Source of the DNA: Pseudomonas sp. S37
GTDB taxonomy: Bacteria > Pseudomonadota > Gammaproteobacteria > Pseudomonadales > Pseudomonadaceae
Assembly: GCF_016658545.1 (NCBI RefSeq)
Contig: NZ_JACVZC010000033.1
Span: 1-49,114 of the forward strand
Length of the DNA stretch: 49,114 bases
Direction: 5' to 3'
The translations under genes were made by a program, and so were the position numbers. The notes under the pieces are model-generated. The model was not told the origin of the DNA. It saw nothing but the letters and a program-made list of their open reading frames with translations, and did no database searches. This document shows, in pieces, positions 43,414 through 49,114 of this stretch (positions within the stretch are counted from its first letter, which is position 1; the number at the start of each line of letters is the position of its first letter).

Positions 43414-43521
43414 CTGTGCCGGCCTCTTCGCGGGTAAACCCGCTCCCACAGGATTTCCACTGGCCTGGAGTGCTGTGCAGTACCTGTAGGAGCGGGTTCA
43501 CCCGCGAAGAAGCCAGCACAG
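43414..43521. repeat. REP pair between fliK and fliL
   Basis: Inverted arms of 39 bases at 43414-43452 and 43483-43521, nearly identical with a few mismatches, of the same family and orientation as the pair at 39456. The pair lies between the fliK stop and the fliL sigma-54 promoter. Confidence 0.92.
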
Positions 43522-43554
43522 TTGTCCCTGCTGAAACCTCCCTTCGGTAAAATC

Positions 43555-43570
43555 TGGCATAACACTTGCT
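43555..43570 (+). promoter_or_regulatory. Sigma-54 promoter of fliLMNOPQR-flhB
   Basis: TGGCATAACACTTGCT matches the -24 block at TGGCA and has a perfect TTGCT -12 block with GG-N10-GC spacing (43556-43557, 43568-43569). Initiation would be near 43581, 40 bases before fliL. With the REP pair upstream, fliL onward looks like a separate unit from fliK. Confidence 0.9.
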
Positions 43571-43620
43571 CAAGCCAAGCCATCCTCCCTTGAACCCCCG
43601 ATGGACGACGGATTATTGGC

Positions 43621-44118
43621 ATGGCGAATAGCGAAGCAGTCAAAGACCCCGCCACTAAAGGCAAACTCAAGCTGATCATCATGGCCGTGGTAGGCCTGTT
43701 GCTGGCGATCGGCCTTTCGGTGGGCGCTACCTGGTTCATCATGCACAAGAGCGAGCCGGCGCCGGCCGCCGAAGCCGCAGCCAGCAACGTCAAGCCTGCG
43801 GCCATCTACGAGGCGCTGACCCCGGCCTTCGTGGTCAACTTCAACCAGAACGGCCGCCAGCGCTACATGCAGGTGAGCATCGCCATGCAGGCGCGCAACC
43901 AGGCTGACCTGGACGCGCTCAAGGTGCACATGCCGGTGATTCGCAACAACCTGGTGATGATGTTCTCCGGGCAAGGTTTCGACACCCTCGCCAGCAGCCC
44001 GGTAGGCCAGGAAATGCTGCGCCAGAAAGCAACCGCAGTGGTTCAGGAAGTGGCGCAGAAGGAACTTGGCAAGCCGGTCATCGACCAGCTGCTGTTCACC
44101 AATTTCGTATTGCAGTAG
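43621..44118 (+). CDS. fliL: Flagellar basal body-associated protein FliL
   Basis: FliL is a single-pass inner-membrane protein that supports stator function near the motor. The 165 aa protein has a membrane segment at about 18-41 (LIIMAVVGLLLAIGLSVGAT) and a periplasmic stomatin-like domain (TPAFVVNFNQNGRQRYMQVS). It ends in the usual VIDQLLFTNFVLQ. It is followed by fliM after 9 bases. Confidence 0.96.
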   Translation: MANSEAVKDPATKGKLKLIIMAVVGLLLAIGLSVGATWFIMHKSEPAPAAEAAASNVKPAAIYEALTPAFVVNFNQNGRQRYMQVSIAMQARNQADLDALKVHMPVIRNNLVMMFSGQGFDTLASSPVGQEMLRQKATAVVQEVAQKELGKPVIDQLLFTNFVLQ

Positions 44119-44127
44119 GAGTCCGCA

Positions 44128-45096
44128 ATGGCCGTACAGGACCTGCTGTCCCAGGATGAGATCGATGCCCTGTTGCATGGCGTCGACGACGGGCTGGTGC
44201 AGACCGAGAGTGCATCCGAGCCAGGCAGCATCAAAAGCTACGACCTGACCAGCCAGGACCGTATCGTGCGGGGTCGCATGCCGACCCTGGAAATGATCAA
44301 CGAGCGTTTCGCCCGTTACACCCGTATCAGCATGTTCAACCTGCTGCGCCGTTCGGCCGACGTGGCCGTGGGTGGCGTGCAGGTGATGAAGTTCGGCGAG
44401 TACGTGCATTCGCTGTATGTGCCGACCAGCCTCAACCTGGTCAAGATCAAGCCACTGCGTGGTACTTCGCTGTTCATCCTCGACGCCAAGCTGGTGTTCA
44501 AGCTGGTGGACAACTTCTTCGGCGGCGATGGCCGCCACGCCAAGATCGAAGGCCGCGAGTTCACCCCGACCGAACTGCGTGTGGTGCGCATGGTGCTGGA
44601 CCAGTGCTTCGTCGACCTCAAGGAAGCCTGGCAGGCGATCATGCCGGTGTCCTTCGAATACATGAACTCCGAGGTCAACCCGGCCATGGCCAACATCGTC
44701 GGCCCCAGCGAGGCAGTGGTGGTTTCCACCTTCCACATTGAGCTGGACGGTGGTGGCGGCGACCTGCACGTGACCATGCCGTACTCGATGATCGAGCCGG
44801 TGCGGGAAATGCTCGACGCCGGTTTCCAGTCCGACCTGGACGACCAGGACGAGCGTTGGGTCAAGGCCCTGCGCGAAGATGTGCTGGATGTGGCCGTGCC
44901 AATGACCGCCACGGTTGCCCGGCGCCAGCTGAAGCTGCGCGACATCCTGCACATGCAGCCTGGCGATGTGATCCCGGTGGAGCTGCCCGAGCACCTGGTG
45001 CTGCGCGCCAACGGCGTGCCGGCGTTCAAGGCTCGGCTGGGCTCGCACAAGGGCAACCTGGCCCTGCAGATCATCGACCCGATCGAACGCCGCTGA
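44128..45096 (+). CDS. fliM: Flagellar motor switch protein FliM
   Basis: FliM is the C-ring protein that receives CheY-P. The 322 aa protein starts MAVQDLLSQDEIDALLHGVD, where DEIDALL is the CheY-P-binding segment. The middle domain has PTLEMINERFARYTRISMFN and FVDLKEAWQAIMPVSFEYMN, and the C-terminal SpoA-like domain has LRDILHMQPGDVIPVELPEH. It is the usual length and sits between fliL and fliN. Confidence 0.98.
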   Translation: MAVQDLLSQDEIDALLHGVDDGLVQTESASEPGSIKSYDLTSQDRIVRGRMPTLEMINERFARYTRISMFNLLRRSADVAVGGVQVMKFGEYVHSLYVPTSLNLVKIKPLRGTSLFILDAKLVFKLVDNFFGGDGRHAKIEGREFTPTELRVVRMVLDQCFVDLKEAWQAIMPVSFEYMNSEVNPAMANIVGPSEAVVVSTFHIELDGGGGDLHVTMPYSMIEPVREMLDAGFQSDLDDQDERWVKALREDVLDVAVPMTATVARRQLKLRDILHMQPGDVIPVELPEHLVLRANGVPAFKARLGSHKGNLALQIIDPIERR

Positions 45097-45143
45097 CGGC
45101 GTGCCGGTCGCTTACAACGAATTGAATGCCTGTCGAGGAAACC

Positions 45144-45611
45144 ATGGCTAACGAAAACGAGATCACCTCCCCAGAGGACCAGGCGCTGGCCGATGAGTGG
45201 GCTGCCGCGCTGGAAGAAACCGGTGCTGCCGGCCAGGCCGACATCGATGCACTGCTGGGCGGTGACACCGGCAGCAGCGGTGGCCCCGGCCGCCTGCCGA
45301 TGGAAGAGTTCGCCAGCTCGCCGAAGCCGAACGAAAACGTCAGCCTCGAAGGCCCGAACCTGGACGTGATCCTGGACATCCCGGTGAACATTTCCATGGA
45401 AGTGGGCAGCACCGAGATCAATATCCGCAACCTGCTGCAGCTCAACCAGGGCTCGGTGATCGAACTCGACCGCCTGGCCGGCGAGCCACTCGACGTGCTG
45501 GTCAACGGCACGCTGATCGCCCATGGCGAAGTGGTCGTGGTCAACGAGAAGTTCGGCATCCGCCTGACCGACGTGATCAGCCCTAGCGAACGCATCAAGA
45601 AGCTGCGCTGA
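45144..45611 (+). CDS. fliN: Flagellar motor switch protein FliN
   Basis: FliN forms the lower C ring and also docks export complexes through FliH. The 155 aa protein has an N-terminal extension with ADIDALLGG (about 32-40), like the CheY-binding block of FliM. The SpoA domain reads LDVILDIPVNISMEVGSTEI, followed by NQGSVIELDRLAGEPLDVLV and FGIRLTDVISPSERIKKL. ATG 45144 has GAGGAA 5 bases upstream; the ATG at 45126 is less well supported. fliO follows. Confidence 0.96.
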   Translation: MANENEITSPEDQALADEWAAALEETGAAGQADIDALLGGDTGSSGGPGRLPMEEFASSPKPNENVSLEGPNLDVILDIPVNISMEVGSTEINIRNLLQLNQGSVIELDRLAGEPLDVLVNGTLIAHGEVVVVNEKFGIRLTDVISPSERIKKLR

Positions 45612-45623
45612 GTGAAGGGCACG

Positions 45624-46058
45624 ATGCGCGCCATCGCGGCGCTTGCCGCGCTGCTGGTCAGCCACGCCTGCCTGGCCGCCGCCACGCCAGCCGCCACCCC
45701 GGTGGCTGCGCCGGGCAGCCTCGGCGGGCAGCTGGCACAGATGGTCTTTGGCCTGCTGCTGGTGGTGGGCCTGATCTTCTTTCTGGCCTGGCTGCTGCGG
45801 CGCCTGCAGAGCACGGCGGTGAAGGGCGGGCAGGTGATCGAGATTGTCGGCAGCCGGGCCATTGGCCCGCGTGACCGCCTGCTGCTGGTGCAGGTGGGCA
45901 AGGAGCAGATCCTGATCGGCCATACCCCCGGCAGCATCGAGGCCCTGCATGTGCTGGCCGAACCTGTGCAAGTGCCGGATAACGCCCGTCAGGCGACGCC
46001 GGAGTTTGCCCAGCGGTTGATCGAGTTGATGGGCAAGAACCCTAAGGACAACAAGTGA
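45624..46058 (+). CDS. fliO: Flagellar export protein FliO
   Basis: FliO is a small membrane protein that helps assemble the FliP gate. From ATG 45624 the product is 144 aa, with an N-terminal signal-like segment ([20 protein letters not shown]). A transmembrane helix lies near 40-60 ([20 protein letters not shown]), followed by a conserved cytoplasmic part ([20 protein letters not shown]). A GTG at 45612 directly after the fliN stop is an alternative start; AAGGG before the ATG favours 45624. The stop overlaps the fliP start by one base. Confidence 0.9.
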   Translation: MRAIAALAALLVSHACLAAATPAATPVAAPGSLGGQLAQMVFGLLLVVGLIFFLAWLLRRLQSTAVKGGQVIEIVGSRAIGPRDRLLLVQVGKEQILIGHTPGSIEALHVLAEPVQVPDNARQATPEFAQRLIELMGKNPKDNK

Positions 46059-46825
46059 TGAGCGGCGCGCTGCGTACGTTGTTGGGCCCGTTGCTGGCGG
46101 TGGCGTTGCTGCTGGCCGCGCCATTGGCCCTGGCCGCCGACCCGCTGTCGATCCCGGCCATTACCCTGTCCAATACTGCGGACGGGCAGCAGGAATATTC
46201 GGTCAGCCTGCAAATCCTGCTGATCATGACTGCGCTGAGCTTCATCCCGGCGTTCGTCATCCTGATGACCAGCTTCACCCGTATCATCATCGTGTTCTCG
46301 ATCCTGCGCCAGGCCCTGGGCCTGCAGCAGACACCGTCGAATCAGTTGCTGACCGGCATGGCGCTGTTCCTGACCATGTTCATCATGGCCCCGGTGTTCG
46401 ACCGGGTGAACCAGGACGCTTTGCAGCCCTACCTGAAAGAGCAGATGACCGCCCAGCAGGCCATCGACAAGGCCCAGGGGCCGCTCAAGGACTTCATGCT
46501 GGCGCAAACCCGGCAAAGCGACCTCGACCTGTTCATGCGCCTGTCCAAGCGCACCGACATCGCCGGCCCCGACCAGGTGCCGCTGACCATTCTGGTGCCA
46601 GCGTTCGTCACCTCTGAGCTGAAGACCGCGTTCCAGATCGGCTTCATGATCTTCATCCCGTTCCTGATCATCGACATGGTGGTGGCCAGTGTGCTGATGG
46701 CCATGGGTATGATGATGCTGTCGCCGCTGATCATCTCGTTGCCGTTCAAGATCATGCTGTTCGTGCTGGTCGATGGCTGGGCGCTGATCATGGGTACCCT
46801 GGCCAGCAGTTTCGGCGGCGTCTGA
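46058..46825 (+). CDS. fliP: Flagellar export gate protein FliP
   Basis: FliP is the pentameric core of the export gate. The 255 aa protein has a cleavable signal peptide (about 1-25, ending ALAADP). The family block [20 protein letters not shown], with [20 protein letters not shown], precedes further membrane helices ([39 protein letters not shown]). ATG 46058 overlaps the fliO stop (TGATG). It sits in the fliOPQR order. Confidence 0.97.
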   Translation: MSGALRTLLGPLLAVALLLAAPLALAADPLSIPAITLSNTADGQQEYSVSLQILLIMTALSFIPAFVILMTSFTRIIIVFSILRQALGLQQTPSNQLLTGMALFLTMFIMAPVFDRVNQDALQPYLKEQMTAQQAIDKAQGPLKDFMLAQTRQSDLDLFMRLSKRTDIAGPDQVPLTILVPAFVTSELKTAFQIGFMIFIPFLIIDMVVASVLMAMGMMMLSPLIISLPFKIMLFVLVDGWALIMGTLASSFGGV

Positions 46826-46846
46826 CGCCGTCAAGGAGAGCCGCCG

Positions 46847-47116
46847 ATGACACCTGAAGTCGCTGTCGACCTGTTCCGTGATGCCCTGTGGCTGACCACC
46901 CTGATGGTGGCCGTGCTGGTGGTGCCGAGCCTGCTGGTGGGCCTGGTGGTGGCGATGTTCCAGGCCGCCACGCAGATCAACGAACAGACCCTGAGCTTTC
47001 TGCCGCGCCTGTTGGTGATGCTGATCACCCTGATCGTTGCCGGGCCGTGGCTGGTGCAGAAATTCATGGAATACATCACCACACTCTACACCAACATTCC
47101 GCAGCTGATAGGTTGA
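46847..47116 (+). CDS. fliQ: Flagellar export gate protein FliQ
   Basis: FliQ is a small two-helix membrane protein of the export gate. The 89 aa product starts MTPEVAVDLFRDALWLTTLM and carries QAATQINEQTLSFLPRLLVM, the family's conserved centre, with two membrane segments. AAGGAG lies 8 bases before the ATG. It is 21 bases after fliP and 7 before fliR. Confidence 0.96.
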   Translation: MTPEVAVDLFRDALWLTTLMVAVLVVPSLLVGLVVAMFQAATQINEQTLSFLPRLLVMLITLIVAGPWLVQKFMEYITTLYTNIPQLIG

Positions 47117-47123
47117 TGCGGCG

Positions 47124-47900
47124 ATGCTGGAGCTGACCGACACGCAGATCGGCACCTGGGTCGCCACCTTCATCCTGCCGTTGTTCAGGGTGACGGCGGT
47201 GTTGATGACCATGCCGATCTTCGGTACCCGCATGCTGCCGGCGCGGGTCCGCCTGTACGTGGCCGTGGCCATTACCGTGGTCATCGTGCCGGCGTTGCCA
47301 CCGCTGCCCGAATTCGACCCGTTGAGCCTGAATGGCCTGCTGCTGTGCGCCGAGCAGATCATTGTGGGTGCGCTGTTCGGCCTGGCGCTGCAGTTGCTGT
47401 TCCAGACGTTCGTGATTGCCGGGCAGATTGTCGCGGTGCAGATGGGCATGGCCTTCGCGTCCATGGTCGACCCCGCCAACGGCGTCAACGTCACGGTGAT
47501 CAGCCAGTTCATGACCATGCTGGTGAGCGTGCTGTTCCTGCTGATGAACGGCCATCTGGTGGTGTTCGAGGTATTGACGGAAAGCTTTACCACCTTGCCG
47601 GTGGGCAGCGCGCTGGTGGTCAACCACTTCTGGGAGCTGGCCGGGCGCATGGGTTGGGTATTCGCGGCAGGCTTGCTGCTGATCCTGCCGGTAATTGCCG
47701 CCTTGCTGGTGGTGAACATCGCCTTCGGCGTGATGACCCGCGCCGCGCCGCAGCTGAACATTTTCTCTATCGGTTTTCCGCTGACCCTGGTCATGGGCAT
47801 GGTGGTTTTCTGGATTGGCCTGGCCGATATCCTCTCCCACTATCAGGCATTGGCCAGCGAAGCGCTGCAATGGCTGCGTGAACTGGCAAGGGCGCGCTGA
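47124..47900 (+). CDS. fliR: Flagellar export gate protein FliR
   Basis: FliR completes the FliPQR gate. The 258 aa protein is very hydrophobic, with about six membrane helices. Conserved blocks are RVTAVLMTMPIFGTRMLPAR and GQIVAVQMGMAFASMVDPAN, then RAAPQLNIFSIGFPLTLVMG near the end. It precedes flhB by 2 bases. Confidence 0.96.
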   Translation: MLELTDTQIGTWVATFILPLFRVTAVLMTMPIFGTRMLPARVRLYVAVAITVVIVPALPPLPEFDPLSLNGLLLCAEQIIVGALFGLALQLLFQTFVIAGQIVAVQMGMAFASMVDPANGVNVTVISQFMTMLVSVLFLLMNGHLVVFEVLTESFTTLPVGSALVVNHFWELAGRMGWVFAAGLLLILPVIAALLVVNIAFGVMTRAAPQLNIFSIGFPLTLVMGMVVFWIGLADILSHYQALASEALQWLRELARAR

Positions 47901-47902
47901 GC

Positions 47903-49045
47903 ATGGCAGAAAGCGAGAGCGGCCAGGACAAGACAGAAGAGCCCACCGACAAGCGCAAGCGCACTGCCCGCGAGAAAGGCGAGATCGCGCGCTCCAAGGA
48001 GCTGAACACGGTGGCGGTGACACTGGCGGGTGCCGGTGGTTTGCTGGCTTTTGGCGGCCACCTGGCTGAAACCTTGCTGGCCATCATGCACATGAACTTC
48101 AGCCTGACCCGCGACATGATCGTCGATGAGCGGGCCATGGCGGCTTTCTTGCTGGCGTCGGGCAAGATGGCCATCTGGGCGGTGCAGCCGATCCTGGTCC
48201 TGCTATTCGTGGTTGCCTTCATCGGGCCAATCGCGTTGGGCGGTTTCCTGTTCTCCGGTAGCTTGCTGCAGCCGAAGTTCAGCCGCATGAACCCCTTGTC
48301 GGGCATCAAGCGCATGTTCTCGGTCAATGCCCTGACCGAGCTGCTCAAGGCGTTGGCCAAGTTCTTCGTGATTCTGGTGGTTGCGGTGGTGGTGCTGTCC
48401 AATGACCGCCAGGCGCTGCTGGCGATCGCCAATGAGCCGCTGGAGCAGGCGATCATTCACAGCCTGCAAGTGGTGGGCTGGAGTGCCTTGTGGATGGCCG
48501 CCGGGTTGCTGCTGATTGCTGCGGCGGACGTTCCGTTCCAGCTGTACCAGGCGCACCAGAAGCTGAAAATGACCAAGCAGGAAGTCAAGGACGAATACAA
48601 GGACAGCGAGGGCAAGCCTGAGGTCAAGCAGCGCATTCGTCAGCTGCAGCGGGAGGCATCGCAGCGGCGCATGATGGCCGCAATACCCGATGCAGACGTG
48701 ATCATCACCAACCCGACCCACTATGCGGTGGCCTTGCAGTATGACCCGGAGAAGGGTGGGGTGGCGCCGTTGCTGTTGGCCAAGGGCACGGATTTCGTGG
48801 CCTTGAAGATTCGCGAGATTGGCGTGGAGCACAAGGTTCAGATCCTCGAGTCGCCGGCGCTGGCGCGGGCGATCTACTACTCCACCGAAATCGAGCAGGA
48901 AATCCCCGCCGGCCTGTACCTGGCGGTGGCGCAGGTGCTGGCCTATGTGTTCCAGATCCGCCAGTACCGCGCGGGCAAGGGCAAGCGGCCGGAGCCTTTG
49001 AAAGAAGACCTCCCGATCCCGCCTGATTTGCGCCGCGACAGTTGA
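47903..49045 (+). CDS. flhB: Flagellar export switch protein FlhB
   Basis: FlhB is the gate-associated switch that changes export specificity from hook to filament substrates after FliK acts. The 380 aa protein starts with charged MAESESGQDKTEEPTDKRKR, has four membrane segments between about 30 and 210, and then a cytoplasmic domain. The autocleavage motif NPTH is at 270-273 in VIITNPTHYAVALQYD. Family members cleave between Asn and Pro here. It is complete and is the last gene in the window. Confidence 0.97.
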   Translation: MAESESGQDKTEEPTDKRKRTAREKGEIARSKELNTVAVTLAGAGGLLAFGGHLAETLLAIMHMNFSLTRDMIVDERAMAAFLLASGKMAIWAVQPILVLLFVVAFIGPIALGGFLFSGSLLQPKFSRMNPLSGIKRMFSVNALTELLKALAKFFVILVVAVVVLSNDRQALLAIANEPLEQAIIHSLQVVGWSALWMAAGLLLIAAADVPFQLYQAHQKLKMTKQEVKDEYKDSEGKPEVKQRIRQLQREASQRRMMAAIPDADVIITNPTHYAVALQYDPEKGGVAPLLLAKGTDFVALKIREIGVEHKVQILESPALARAIYYSTEIEQEIPAGLYLAVAQVLAYVFQIRQYRAGKGKRPEPLKEDLPIPPDLRRDS

Positions 49046-49065
49046 GCATAGCCCTTTCGCGGACT

Positions 49066-49114
<49 letters not shown>

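Overview
This window is a contiguous flagellar biosynthesis region from a Pseudomonas, most likely of the P. putida group. It is GC-rich, and all genes are on the + strand. Repeated palindromes built on TTCGCGGGTAAACCCGCTCC look like the P. putida-type REP element. Gene order is that of a polar Pseudomonas flagellum: flgFGHIJKL, a glycosylation island, fliC-flaG-fliDST, fleQ, fleSR, fliEFGHIJ, a small signalling cassette, then fliKLMNOPQR-flhB. Coding density is very high and no gap exceeds 300 bases.

Layout. 1-295: leader with a REP element and a sigma-54 promoter. 296-8518: rod, ring, hook-filament junction and peptidoglycan-hydrolase genes flgF to flgL. 8635-25038: a 16.4 kb, ten-gene accessory island exactly between flgL and fliC, where Pseudomonas flagellin glycosylation islands are found. 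It encodes three giant modular glycosyltransferases, a WbqC-family protein, a methyltransferase, an NAD-dependent epimerase, an ATP-grasp ligase, a metallophosphoesterase, an RffA/WecE-type sugar aminotransferase and a ketoacyl-ACP synthase III. 25181-28926: filament genes fliC, flaG, fliD, fliS and a fliT-like gene, with sigma-28 promoters before fliC and probably before fliS. 28952-33391: the regulators FleQ (sigma-54 activator) and FleS/FleR (two-component system). 33484-39458: basal body, switch and export genes fliE to fliJ. 39662-42063: an HsbA-like STAS protein, an HsbR-like REC-PP2C-kinase protein and an Hpt protein. 42073-49045: fliK and the C-ring and export-gate genes fliL to flhB. 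The window ends in 39 consecutive G residues, which look like a sequencing artefact.

How it works together. FleQ with sigma-54 should drive class II operons, and five good -24/-12 sites are visible (flgF, fleS, fliE, fliK, fliL). FleSR then turns on later genes, and sigma-28 drives flagellin. The island is predicted to make and attach a modified 4-amino-4,6-dideoxy sugar glycan to the short, 283-residue flagellin. The most novel parts are the three related mega-glycosyltransferases and the overlapping methyltransferase, epimerase, ATP-grasp and phosphoesterase genes, whose chemistry cannot be deduced from sequence alone. All functional calls rest on reading translated sequence and remembered family motifs; no database search was run.
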